Source: Kosakonia oryziphila
GTDB taxonomy: Bacteria; Pseudomonadota; Gammaproteobacteria; Enterobacterales; Enterobacteriaceae
NCBI RefSeq assembly: GCF_900094795.1
Contig: NZ_FMBC01000011.1
Coordinates: 40,288 to 104,287, forward strand
DNA: 64,000 nt
Direction of reading: 5' to 3'
The notes under the pieces: model-generated
Database searches by the model: none
What the model was told of the DNA's origin: nothing
Seen by the model: the letters and a program-made list of their open reading frames with translations, nothing else
In this document: piece after piece, positions 56,550 through 64,000 of the stretch
How the letters are laid out: each line of letters starts with the position of its first letter
Position numbering within the stretch: the first letter of the stretch is position 1
Made by a program: the position numbers and the translations under genes

Positions 56550-57575
56550 CTACATGTCCACCTTTTTTGTTTTTGTCGAAGAAGTACGAACGATGAGTTC
56601 CCCCTCCACTTTGCGTTTGTTTGCAAGCAAAGGTTGACCTTCAATCAATGCCATCAACGATTCGACAGCGAGCTTACCCATATCTGAATAGGGGAGTTCG
56701 ACCGATGTCAATGCCGGGAAACTCTCAGACGCAATTTGCTGGTTATCGTAACCGACCACGGCGACATCTTGTGGAATCTTCAACCCTAACTCTGCTATCG
56801 CTTGGTAGCACCCCATCGCCATATAGTCGCTGCCACAGAAAATCGCTTCCGGTGGTTGCTCCATGCTCAGTAGTGCTAGCGTTTGCTGGTGCGCTTCTTT
56901 TAACGACCAGTTTGCTTCGACTAAATAACCTGAGTCAGGAATGATGTCGGCATCAATTAGCGCCTGACGGTAACCATTGGCTCGTTGCTGACTGGCTAGC
57001 ATCCAACTTTCACCAGACAACATGGCAATGCGGCGATAACCTTGTGCTGTCAGGTGCGAAACCGCTTTGTAAGCTCCAATCATATCGGCCGGCAAAATAC
57101 TTGGTATTTCAGTACGTTCTTCGTTGGTGCAGTTCAGCAATACTGTGGGTAGAGAGGTCGCAACACGTTGTTGTTTCAACTCACGTGTCATGCTGGATGA
57201 GTAAATCAAACCTGCGTATTCACCACTATTGATCTCAGACTCTATCTTACTTGCCAATACTTCATCGTGACTATAATTGAATGTCACCAAAATATAGTCG
57301 TTTGACCAAGCTTCTTCCCTCGCGGCATTGATCGCATCAATAAAGGGATCATAGCTGGTTAACCCATTGATCACTAATGCGATCTTTTTGGGTCTTCCCA
57401 AAGCATGCGCAACCTTTTTATTTTTGTATCCTAGCGATTCTGCGGTTTCGAGCACTTTGCGCTTGGTTGTTTCCGCGATTTTTACGGAAGTTGATCCATT
57501 TAACACCAGCGATACGGTGGACTGAGATACGCCAGCCGCCGCTGCGATATCGCTCATGGTTATTTTCTTCGCCAT
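56550..57575 (-). CDS. LacI-family transcriptional regulator
   Basis: A 341-residue LacI/GalR repressor. The helix-turn-helix is MSDIAAAAGVSQSTVSLVLNGS, the hinge helix AHALGRPKKIALVI. A periplasmic-binding-like sensor follows (GLIYSSSMTREL; LLNCTNEERTEIPSILPADMIGAYKAVSHL; FCGSDYMAMGCYQAI; VAVVGYDNQQIASESFPALTSV). It is divergent from the glycosidase-transporter pair and should control it through the TTAGCTAA palindromes between them. Codon usage and lower G+C suggest acquisition. Confidence 0.92.
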   Translation of the reverse strand: MAKKITMSDIAAAAGVSQSTVSLVLNGSTSVKIAETTKRKVLETAESLGYKNKKVAHALGRPKKIALVINGLTSYDPFIDAINAAREEAWSNDYILVTFNYSHDEVLASKIESEINSGEYAGLIYSSSMTRELKQQRVATSLPTVLLNCTNEERTEIPSILPADMIGAYKAVSHLTAQGYRRIAMLSGESWMLASQQRANGYRQALIDADIIPDSGYLVEANWSLKEAHQQTLALLSMEQPPEAIFCGSDYMAMGCYQAIAELGLKIPQDVAVVGYDNQQIASESFPALTSVELPYSDMGKLAVESLMALIEGQPLLANKRKVEGELIVRTSSTKTKKVDM

Positions 57576-57595
57576 TGTGATCTTTAACTTAGTTT

Positions 57596-57764
57596 CTTTA
57601 GCTAAAGATATTAGCTAAAGATTAAGTTCGAATCATCCTTTAACGATTAAGATCACAAAAATAAGTTAGAGTGACTCAAAAGTTGTGATGCCTACCACGT
57701 TTATTCTTTGAGTATCTGGCTATTGAAAGATTAACTAATACATTAGCTAATATTATTAGTTAAT
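57596..57764. promoter_or_regulatory. Array of TTAGCTAA palindromes (LacI-type operators)
   Basis: CTTTAGCTAAAG is a perfect palindrome at 57596-57607, 20 bp upstream of the lacI-type ATG. TATTAGCTAAAG follows at 57609-57620. ATTAGCTAAT (57742-57751) is perfect and is flanked by ATTAACTAATA (57730-57740) and TATTAGTTAAT (57754-57764), which are inverted repeats of each other. The latter cluster ends 18 bp before the glycosidase start. The even-spaced, GC-centred palindromes are what a LacI-family dimer or tetramer would bind. Confidence 0.7.
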
Positions 57765-57782
57765 GATTTAAGGATGAGCAAG

Positions 57783-58853
57783 ATGCAAAGATGGTCAGAA
57801 GAAAAAGCGTGGCAATGGCAAAAAGAACATTGCTGGCTACGTGGCTTTAATTATCTGCCGCGCACGGCGGTGAACTGGAATGAGATGTGGATGGCGGAAT
57901 CTTTTGCGCCAGAAGTGATGGAGCAAGAGTTAGCGTGGGCGCATGACGTGGGTTACAACACCTTGCGTACCAACCTGCCATTCATTGTATGGCAAGCGGA
58001 CCATGATGGTTTACATACACGAATTGATCGTTTTCTCGATATCTGCGAACGCAACCAAATCAAAGTGATGCTTACGCCAATGGATGACTGTGGTTTCTCT
58101 GGCGATCATCCTTACCTTGGTGAACAAAAAGCGCCAGTGCCTGATTTGCACAACAGTCAAGCTGCGGCGAGTCCTGGTCGCAATGTGGTGATGGACAAAT
58201 CTATGTGGGGTGAAGTCGAAGCGTATATCCGCGACATCATCTCTACATATAAAAATGACCCGCGGATTGTTATTTGGGACCTCTACAACGAACCAACCAA
58301 CCGCATGATTTTCACCACTACGGGTGAGCTCGCTTATAACGAAGAAATGGAAACGTTTAGCCATGAGCTGATGGAAAAAGCGTTTAAATGGGCACGTGAA
58401 GAGAACCCGACTCAGCCACTCACAGTCGGCGCATGGCATGCTCCAGGCATCCTTGATCGAAACCTACCAATTTATGAACACCCAACCGATCGCAAAGCGA
58501 TGGAACTGTCGGACATCATCACTTTCCATGCTTACCTACCGCTCGATCTACTCCATAAAGCCGTTGAGATTGCTGAAAGCTACAACCGACCAATCATGTG
58601 TACTGAGTGGCTTGCTCGTCATGCGCAATCGTACATGCATGAGCAACTCCCAGTCTTTAAACAGAAAAACATTGGTTGTTACCAGTGGGGACTGGTGAAA
58701 GGGAAAACGCAAACACACCTGCCCTGGCCGGAGATAAAACGTAACGATGCAAATTATGCGAGTCAATGGTTCCACGATCTGCTTGATGAGCAAGGACAGC
58801 CATATGACCCAAGCGAAGTGCAATTAATCAAAACACTCGCAGAAGTGGATTAA
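57783..58853 (+). CDS. Cytoplasmic GH5-like (clan GH-A) glycosidase
   Basis: A 356-residue TIM-barrel glycosidase without signal peptide. Barrel features: [44 protein letters not shown] with Glu170 as the probable acid/base, ITFHAYLP, and [10 protein letters not shown] with Glu275 as probable nucleophile. This is the clan GH-A pattern (GH5, or the catalytic part of GH2). Substrate unknown; a beta-linked oligosaccharide imported by the downstream GPH transporter is likely. ATG at 57783 has AAGGA eight bases upstream; an ATG three codons earlier is too close to it. Confidence 0.85.
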   Translation: MQRWSEEKAWQWQKEHCWLRGFNYLPRTAVNWNEMWMAESFAPEVMEQELAWAHDVGYNTLRTNLPFIVWQADHDGLHTRIDRFLDICERNQIKVMLTPMDDCGFSGDHPYLGEQKAPVPDLHNSQAAASPGRNVVMDKSMWGEVEAYIRDIISTYKNDPRIVIWDLYNEPTNRMIFTTTGELAYNEEMETFSHELMEKAFKWAREENPTQPLTVGAWHAPGILDRNLPIYEHPTDRKAMELSDIITFHAYLPLDLLHKAVEIAESYNRPIMCTEWLARHAQSYMHEQLPVFKQKNIGCYQWGLVKGKTQTHLPWPEIKRNDANYASQWFHDLLDEQGQPYDPSEVQLIKTLAEVD

Positions 58854-58923
58854 TCGCCTGTGAGCCGGCCTTGATAATTGGGTCGGCGGTAAACCAATAA
58901 TTAATGCAATTGAGATGTGAACT

Positions 58924-60312
58924 ATGACTACTCTACAAAACAAATTAACCAATAAGGAGCTGATGTCTTACTTCGGCTACGGGGTAGGGCAGTGTTTTAG
59001 CTTTGGCCTGGTCGGCTCTTTTATTCTTTATTTCTATACCGATATCCTGGGTATTTCACCTATTGCAGCAAGTACGATATTTTTGATCGCCCGTGTATGG
59101 GATGCGGCCAACGATCCGCTCATCGCGGGATATATGGACACGTTAGAATCTCGTTTCGGCAAATTCCGGCCATACATGTTGTTTACTCCGATTTTGATTG
59201 TTCTGGTAACGGTTGCCACGTTCTACAACATTAATGCTGATACTTCGACAAAAGTGATGTACGCCGGTATCACTTACATTCTTTGGGGTACGCTTTACAC
59301 TATTTCTGATGTGCCGTTTTGGTCTATGTCTTCTGTTATGACAGATGAACCGCAAGAGCGAGCAAAAGCAGCAACATGTGCCATGTTAGGCGTTAATGCG
59401 GGTATTGGTGCGGCTTTGGTTGTATTCCCTAAACTGAGTGCTTACTTCGCTGATGGCCGCACAGATCAGGGGTATTTACCAGCAGTGATTGTGCTCATGA
59501 TTGCAGGTTTGTTCTTTATGCTGAACGGTTTTTACAACACCAAAGAACGAATCTCAACGAAAAACTGCGAAAAAGTCACGCTAAAACAAACTTTTCAAGC
59601 CGTCCGTAAAAATAGGCCACTGTTTTTTATTCTGGCTGCTTTCTTTATGAATGTGTTCTTTAACCTGGTCAACGGCCTGTACATTTTCTTCTTCACATAC
59701 AACATGGGGGATGCGGGTTTAGTGTCCTTGATTGGTACTATCACTTTGGTTAGTGCGATTGCGTGTTTAGCCACGCCAGTGCTGACGAAGCGTTTCAAAA
59801 AGCGCGACATTTTTATTGCACTGTGTATTTTAGAGGTTATCGCTCGTGTCGGGTTCTACTTTACCGGCTACGATAATCCAACGGTTGTGATGGCGTGGTT
59901 AGCGGTGATCACGGGTATCTTTATGATGACCAACCCTTTGATCTCGGCCATGATTGCAGACACTGTAGAATACTCGTATTTCCACAGCGGAAAACGCACG
60001 GCTGCGATTACGTTCTCAGGGCAGACTTTTACTGGCAAACTTTCTGTGGCAGTGGCGGGTGGTTTAACGGGTGTTATTTTGACAATGATCGGCTATGTGC
60101 CAAATGCAGAACAACCTGAAACGGCGCTCAATGGTATGTTCTTCTGTATTGCACTGTTGCCGGCATTAGGGGCACTGGTGCGCATCTTCATTATGTCTCG
60201 CTACACGTTTACCGAAGATCAACATGCGATTTTACGAAAAAAATTACAGCGCGGTGAGTTTGCTGAAGGCGTTGACATTAAATCTGTAAAACCACATGAA
60301 TCCTTGAGCTAG
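58924..60312 (+). CDS. GPH-family glycoside:cation symporter
   Basis: A 462-residue MFS protein of the glycoside-pentoside-hexuronide family (MelB/UidB/XynB type). The N-terminus MSYFGYGVGQCFSFGLVGSFILYFYTDILGIS precedes the family segment ARVWDAANDPLIAGYMDTLESRFGKFRPYMLF, with the Asp residues that in MelB bind cation and sugar. Twelve helices predicted. It follows the glycosidase by 70 bp. Probably imports the glycoside that the GH5-like enzyme hydrolyses. Confidence 0.92.
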   Translation: MTTLQNKLTNKELMSYFGYGVGQCFSFGLVGSFILYFYTDILGISPIAASTIFLIARVWDAANDPLIAGYMDTLESRFGKFRPYMLFTPILIVLVTVATFYNINADTSTKVMYAGITYILWGTLYTISDVPFWSMSSVMTDEPQERAKAATCAMLGVNAGIGAALVVFPKLSAYFADGRTDQGYLPAVIVLMIAGLFFMLNGFYNTKERISTKNCEKVTLKQTFQAVRKNRPLFFILAAFFMNVFFNLVNGLYIFFFTYNMGDAGLVSLIGTITLVSAIACLATPVLTKRFKKRDIFIALCILEVIARVGFYFTGYDNPTVVMAWLAVITGIFMMTNPLISAMIADTVEYSYFHSGKRTAAITFSGQTFTGKLSVAVAGGLTGVILTMIGYVPNAEQPETALNGMFFCIALLPALGALVRIFIMSRYTFTEDQHAILRKKLQRGEFAEGVDIKSVKPHESLS

Positions 60313-60348
60313 ACCGAAGCTCGTCTCTATAAGTCCCTAAATAAAAAG

Positions 60349-60366
60349 CCCGTGAATTGCCACGGG
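60349..60366 (+). terminator. Terminator of the glycosidase-transporter operon
   Basis: CCCGTG-AATTGC-CACGGG followed by TAATTT, 37 bp after the transporter stop and just before the IS remnant. Confidence 0.6.
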
Positions 60367-60382
60367 TAATTTAAATAGCTGG

Positions 60383-60896
60383 TTATTTAATGATGAATGG
60401 GGATGTTGCTGGTTATATTTCAGCCGCCAGCCCTCGATCTTCTCCTGAGCACCTTTCAGTGGCAGGAACCAGTACACATTCAGACATTCATCACGGAGGC
60501 TACTGGAGTTGCCCCCGCAAAAACAGACCTGCCTTTCGCTGGCCCCGTAACGCGCCTGCAAGTCCCTGACCCATTCGCGCAGCCGTGCCAGCATCAGGTC
60601 TTTTTTGCCAGCACGTCCTGCCACATCGCCTTGTCGAGGCTCCGATCGGCCACCAGTTTCTTCAGCCGCAGGTTTTCCTCTTCGGGCTACCGCATGTGCT
60701 TCAGCTCAGAGGGCGAAATGCCATCGTATTTCTTGCACCACGTATACAACGTGGCATCAGAAATGCCCGGCTTACGGTAGACCTCAGGCACCGGCGTACC
60801 CAGTTCAGCTAGCTTCAGGGCAAAGACAATCGGCTCTTCAGTGAATCGTGATTTTTTTATCGGCACCACCTCCGTTCTGGGAGTGTAGATCATGCC
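60383..60896 (-). mobile_element. Decayed IS3-family element (IS407-like group)
   Basis: On the minus strand, orfA begins near 60893 and reads KKSRFTEEPIVFALKLAELG and ISDATLYTWCKKYDGISPSELKHMR. It is then cut by a TAG at 60687-60689, after which PEEENLRLKKLVADRSLDKAM continues in frame. orfB begins LMLARLREWVRDLQARYGASERQVC and jumps directly to the C-terminal RDECLNVYWFLPLKGAQEKIEGWRLKYNQQHPHSSL, so the DDE core is deleted. No intact terminal repeats were recognised. Non-functional. Confidence 0.85.
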
Positions 60897-60967
60897 GGAA
60901 TTCTGTTTCTGAATGGCGCAGGATTTCGGGTCAGGGTCAAGAACACGTCACCTTGAAACATTTATGA

Positions 60968-61369
60968 TCAGCGTTTTAGGGCTAAATTCTCCAGGTTGAA
61001 ACCTACAGACCATATACGTTTAGTCCCCACTTCACTTGCTGAAAAGGCAGTGATTGCTGTGACGCTGTACTCTTTACCTTCCTCAAAGTGGTAATCAACG
61101 GGCAGACATTTATCAGGTATCACAGTCAGCGTTGGGTTACTCATATCATCACGTTCCCAGACCTGTTTCATATTGTTGTCCGGAGCTCGTTCAGATACTC
61201 TGAGAACCAGCAATTTTGATTTTCCGTCACTGGTCAGTGAATCTTTCGATACCGTAACGCAAGGTTGTCCATTTGCAGATAATGAAATATTAGCAGCCCG
61301 GTAGGGTGAGTTATCTACCATGCAACCACTCAGTAAAAGCGACCACGCAATTAGCATTAATTTTTTCAT
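60968..61369 (-). CDS. Predicted periplasmic lipoprotein, candidate immunity protein
   Basis: A 133-residue lipoprotein: signal peptide MKKLMLIAWSLLLSGC with lipobox, then a beta-rich domain with two further cysteines (QPCVTV and PDKCLPVDYHF). Its ATG overlaps the TGA of the upstream effector-like gene (ATGA), so the two were translationally coupled. Similar small lipoproteins accompany antibacterial T6SS effectors in Enterobacteriaceae; the immunity role is inferred from this arrangement only. Confidence 0.65.
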   Translation of the reverse strand: MKKLMLIAWSLLLSGCMVDNSPYRAANISLSANGQPCVTVSKDSLTSDGKSKLLVLRVSERAPDNNMKQVWERDDMSNPTLTVIPDKCLPVDYHFEEGKEYSVTAITAFSASEVGTKRIWSVGFNLENLALKR

Positions 61370-61907
61370 TTCCACAGACTCCTTTTATTAGCGGGTGATG
61401 CAAGGAAGTATTTAAGAGTATTGTTGTATTTATCTCGTAAATCAGGTCCGATGATGCCTTTAAAAGTAGATTGCTGAATAAAAACATTCACACCAAAGTT
61501 AGCTAGCACATAATAATCAGCAATAATGGAAGCCTGTTGTTCAAGGCTGTAATCTGCTAAATCCTTTTCACCTGGCAAAGAGTATTCATAGCTTGAAGCC
61601 CAGCTTACTAAACCACGAGTCCGGACATTGACACCCATCTGGTGCTGCCATACATGCCCTATTTCATGCATAAACAGCGCCTTATCGGTGATGTCACCAA
61701 AGGAAAATCTTCTCGGAAGAGCGCTTCAGGATAGTACATATTACCGTCTGGAGTCATAGCGACACGGCTATTTTGCAAACCAAACGGCAAATAATCACCG
61801 TTATAAACTTTTACGGCGCTATAATTAATGGCGTTCTGAAACAGAGCCCTCGCCATTCTTATTTCGCCTGCTGTCATTGGCCTGTAGTTGTTTTTTAGCG
61901 TCGACAT
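61366..61907 (-). pseudogene. HExxH metallopeptidase-like (vgr/Rhs-associated) effector gene, frameshifted
   Basis: Two frames together make one protein of about 180 residues. The N-terminal part starts MSTLKNNYRPMTAGEIRMAR and runs through VYNGDYLPFGLQNSRVAMTPDGNMYYPEALFRED. The C-terminal part reads GDITDKALFMHEIGHVWQHQMG (HExxH zinc motif) and LADYSLEQQASIIADYY to LWK. The frames separate at the AAAGG/CCTTT run near 61699-61704; one extra T on the minus strand would restore DFPFGDITDKALF. So this is a single-base deletion or a sequencing error. Proteins of this type are found next to VgrG/T6SS genes; no T6SS gene is visible in this window. Confidence 0.7.
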
Positions 61908-61984
61908 CCTTTCCTCTTTTTTATTGTCTGAGCCACTGAATTTTTTTCTACCCGCAGTTGTTTCATCTGTCAATAAAACAGCAT

Positions 61985-62278
61985 GTTTTGCTGTTTGAAC
62001 TGTATAACCAGAACCCCGGCATTATCAACGTGGTGAAGGATATGGCGCAGGTCATTGTTGAGCCACGTCTGGACAAGGCCAATAACAACCAGTGGTATGT
62101 AGCCGCCGCGCAGGGCACTGACACTATCGAGGTGGCTTATCTCGATGGTATGGACGTGCCATATCTGGAGCAGATGGACGGCTTCACGGTCGATGGTGTG
62201 GCCTGGAAGGTGCGAATTGATGCGGGTGTGGCCGCGCTGGACTATCGCGGGCTGGTCAAATCGAATGGCGCGGCGTGA
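61985..62278 (+). pseudogene. C-terminal fragment of a phage major capsid (protease-capsid fusion type) protein
   Basis: The frame LYNQNPGIINVVKDMAQVIVEPRLD...YLDGMDVPYLEQMDGF...DAGVAALDYRGLVKSNGAA resembles the C-terminus of phage head proteins that carry an N-terminal ClpP-like prohead protease. Only about 95 codons remain, with no proper start. A terminator-like stem follows at 62283-62309. Confidence 0.6.
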
Positions 62279-62282
62279 CGGG

Positions 62283-62309
62283 AAAAAGGGCGGCTTCGGT
62301 CGCCTTTTA
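62283..62309 (+). terminator. Terminator-like stem after the capsid fragment
   Basis: AAAAAGGGCGGC-TTCG-GTCGCCTTTT, a UUCG-type hairpin with short T-run. Confidence 0.65.
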
Positions 62310-62363
62310 TCATTTGAGAATCAGTCTCATTTGAAAAGGTACTCCTGGGCATACGACCTGCCA

Positions 62364-62384
62364 CGGGGCGGCGGGTTCGCGGGA
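62364..62384. other. Lambda-like cosN sequence
   Basis: CGGGGCGGCGGGTTCGCGGG closely resembles lambda cosN (CGGGGCGGCGACCTCGCGGG), differing at three central positions. As in lambda it precedes a small-terminase-type gene, here by about 115 bp. Confidence 0.6.
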
Positions 62385-62497
62385 AACGGCTGGTTTTCTG
62401 CATTTTATCCGTGCAGCAGCACTGGTTTAACTTACTGATAATAAATGATTCAGGTTGCGTTTGCTGAAAAAGTGAGCGTGCAGTGAGGTGTAATTTA

Positions 62498-62872
62498 ATG
62501 CTGAGTAAAACACTGGTTAATGTTACCCAACTGTCTGATCTGGTGGGGATGAACCGGAACATGGTGGCGCGACGGTTGCGTGAAACTGAAATGGACGGCG
62601 GTAACGGCGAAAACCTCAAACAGTACGAACTGGGTAAAGCCCTGCGGGTACTTATCATGCCCTCGGTACAGGAAAATGGTGAAATGACCCCGCAGGACAG
62701 AAAGGCCTGGTACCAGTCAGAAAATGAGCGCCTGAAATTTGAGAAAGAAGAACGGGAACTTATTCCGACTGATGAGGTTGCGCGCGAATACCCGGTGCCG
62801 CTTTGTTATGGTAAACGCAGGATTGGCGGTGCCATTATTTCAGCCGGTATTTACGTGGAGGATCAGCAGTGA
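62498..62872 (+). pseudogene. DUF1441 small-terminase-like phage gene, fused at its 3' end
   Basis: Residues 1-98 (MLSKTLVNVTQLSDLVGMNRNMVARRLRETEMDGG ... RELIPTDEVAREY) form the N-terminal winged-helix-like DNA-binding region of DUF1441 proteins, which act as small terminase subunits. After DEVAREY the frame continues with unrelated PVPLCYGKRRIGGAIISAGIYVEDQQ, which appears to be the 3' end of another phage gene located just before the tail chaperone. A deletion between the two genes explains this. GTGAGGTG precedes the ATG. Confidence 0.7.
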
Positions 62873-63219
62873 CAAATCAGGCGCAGATATGGCCAGAGGG
62901 CGAGACATTCACCCGGGAAGTGCTCATTCCGACAAAATACGAGCCGCTACCGGTAGAAATCACTTACACCGTTCCAGCATTCGATGTGGTTGTGGATACA
63001 TGGCAGAACAAAGACCCGGCTAAGGGTTACGGGTTGTTCCGTCAGTTTATCGTTGACTGGGATCAGCAGGATAAGCTGACAGATGATGTGCTGATGTCGT
63101 TTCTGGTGGCTTATCCCGGTACTGATGAAGCTATTTTTGCCGGATGGTGTGAGCACATGAAAGAGGTTTTGGTAGAAAAAAATCATTCATTCGTACATAG
63201 CTCACATTTGATCAATTAA
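62869..63219 (+). CDS. Phage tail assembly chaperone-like protein
   Basis: A 116-residue protein starting with GTG overlapping the previous stop (GTGA). MTNQAQIWPEGETFTREVLIPTKYEPLPVEITYTVPAFDVVVDTW and LFRQFIVDWDQQDKLTDDVLMSFLVAYPGTDEAIFAGW are features I associate with tail-chaperone genes of lambdoid prophages. The last residues (FVHSSHLIN) may be altered by a junction near 63180. Confidence 0.65.
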   Translation: MTNQAQIWPEGETFTREVLIPTKYEPLPVEITYTVPAFDVVVDTWQNKDPAKGYGLFRQFIVDWDQQDKLTDDVLMSFLVAYPGTDEAIFAGWCEHMKEVLVEKNHSFVHSSHLIN

Positions 63220-63313
63220 AAAGGGATTGAATGGATAAACCCTTTGATAGCTAAGCAAAATATAGTCCATATTATAAGCTTGTACATCTCGTGGATATTT
63301 TAAGGATAAGAAT

Positions 63314-63613
63314 ATGTCAGCGGTAATTGATAAAGCACTGGATTTTATTAATGGGATGAACACATCATCTTCAGCACCACACCCGATGGATGAAAGCACG
63401 GCTAAGGGTATTTTCAAGTATCTTAACGAGTTAGGCGCTCCGGCTAGTGCGGCTGATGTTTACGCCCGAGGCACTCAAGAAGGCTGGAATCCCGGGTTTA
63501 CTAAAACATTAGCTGGATGGGCTGAACGAATTGGGTCGGGTGGGCGTGTAGTTATTAAACATCCTGAGTACTTTTCATCATATATGAAGGATGAGCTGCG
63601 AGCATTGGTGTGA
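63314..63613 (+). CDS. Small hypothetical protein in prophage remnant
   Basis: A 99-residue acidic/neutral protein, MSAVIDKALDFINGMN... with GIFKYLNELGAPASAADVYARGTQEGWNPGFTKTLAGWAERI and a C-terminal basic/aromatic part. AAGGATAAGAAT lies upstream. The NELG-SAADVY-ARG-GW pattern suggests a small helical or winged-helix fold, but I do not recognise the family. Confidence 0.6.
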   Translation: MSAVIDKALDFINGMNTSSSAPHPMDESTAKGIFKYLNELGAPASAADVYARGTQEGWNPGFTKTLAGWAERIGSGGRVVIKHPEYFSSYMKDELRALV

Positions 63614-63665
63614 GGCCGCTACTCATTTAACCGGATGCTCTCACCTTGGGAGTGTTAGAAATTCT

Positions 63666-63704
63666 GTGTCATTCCAGTAATATACAATCAAAAAGGAATG
63701 ACAC
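63666..63704 (+). promoter_or_regulatory. Inverted repeat sequestering the transposase ribosome-binding site
   Basis: GTGTCATTCC (63666-63675) and GGAATGACAC (63695-63704) form a perfect 10-bp stem whose right arm contains the AAGGA Shine-Dalgarno end and abuts the ATG. In mRNA this would hide translation initiation, a control seen in other insertion sequences against read-through transcripts. It may also be part of the element's end. Confidence 0.6.
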
Positions 63705-64000
63705 ATGTCCCAGCCCTTCGATTTTGACAAAGCACTTAAGGCTCTCCAGTCCGGTCAGGCATTAACCGGAAAGGATGGTATCTTAACGCCATTAATCAAA
63801 CAGTTAACTGAAGCCGCTCTTGCTGCTGAGCTTGATTCACATCTGGCTCAGGATGTGGAAGCCAACCGTAAAAATGGTTCCGGTAAGAAGACCATCAAAG
63901 CGCCGACCGGCAGCTTCGAACTGGCAACTCCGCGCGATCGTAACGGCACCTTTGAGCCGCAGCTGGTTAAGAAGCATCAGACCACGCTTTCTGACGAGAT
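63705..64000 (+). CDS. IS256-family transposase, 5' part (runs off window)
   Basis: A frame from the ATG at 63705 to the window edge, about 98 residues: MSQPFDFDKALKALQSGQALTGKDG, LTEAALAAELDSHLAQD, RKNGSGKKTIKAPTGSFELATPRDRNGTFEPQLVKKHQTTLSDEI. The pattern AELDSHL...RNG...K..K...G.....TPRDR.G.F.P..V.KHQ is the Mutator/IS256 transposase N-terminus, close to IS1414-type elements. The catalytic DDE residues lie outside. Confidence 0.93.
   Translation, partial: MSQPFDFDKALKALQSGQALTGKDGILTPLIKQLTEAALAAELDSHLAQDVEANRKNGSGKKTIKAPTGSFELATPRDRNGTFEPQLVKKHQTTLSDE

Noticed and set aside
56023..56550. tRNA gene or attachment site at the accessory-region edge
   Set aside because: I looked for a TTCGA-type T-arm and CCA end and for direct repeats shared with the right side but found none.

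Overview
The window is about 54% G+C chromosomal DNA from a member of the Enterobacteriaceae. Gene order from dolP to aer follows Escherichia/Salmonella, but protein divergence (for example LpoA and Aer) is too great for E. coli itself. A Citrobacter-, Salmonella- or Enterobacter-like genus fits best; I do not assign one. I found no tRNA gene and no CRISPR array.

Layout. (1) 1-4.4 kb: envelope and replication block dolP(partial)-diaA-yraN-lpoA, divergent from rsmI. (2) 4.4-14.7 kb: N-acetylgalactosamine/galactosamine (aga) regulon. AgaR is divergent from kbaZ-agaVWEF-agaA, then agaS-kbaY and a predicted secreted clan GH-D glycosidase that occupies the place of E. coli agaBCDI. (3) 14.8-21.1 kb: galactarate/glucarate pathway, garD divergent from garPLRK. 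(4) 21.1-21.8 kb: RNase P RNA followed by 118-bp tandem repeats that each carry a terminator. (5) 21.7-29.5 kb: a small membrane protein, a decayed amidotransferase, and yhaL, yhaK, yhaJ, yhaH, yqjG, yqjF, yqjKEDC, mzrA and yqjA. (6) 29.9-35.6 kb: hexuronate catabolism, exuR, exuT, uxaC, uxaA. (7) 35.7-47 kb: ygjV, alx with its Mn riboswitch, ygjR, ygjP, rlmG, fadH, a partial AI-2 processing set (lsrK divergent from lsrFG) and patA. (8) 47.3-56 kb: chemoreceptor region with aer and two further methyl-accepting receptors, each with a sigma-28-like promoter, interrupted by a J-domain coiled-coil gene and a divergent SDR/HxlR pair. (9) 56-64 kb: accessory DNA. It contains a LacI/GH5-like glycosidase/GPH-transporter cassette, a decayed IS3-family element, a frameshifted HExxH effector-like gene overlapping a lipoprotein gene, a rearranged prophage remnant with a cos-like sequence, and the start of an IS256-family transposase.

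Functionally, most of the window serves sugars that gut bacteria meet: amino sugars from mucin-type glycans (aga), aldaric acids (gar), hexuronates from pectin and glucuronides (exu/uxa), and an unknown beta-glycoside (the cassette at 56.5-60.3 kb), beside energy taxis and chemotaxis. The least explained pieces are the glycosidase joined to the aga operon, the transporter-less lsrK/lsrFG set, the J-domain coiled-coil gene, and the effector/prophage mosaic at the right end.
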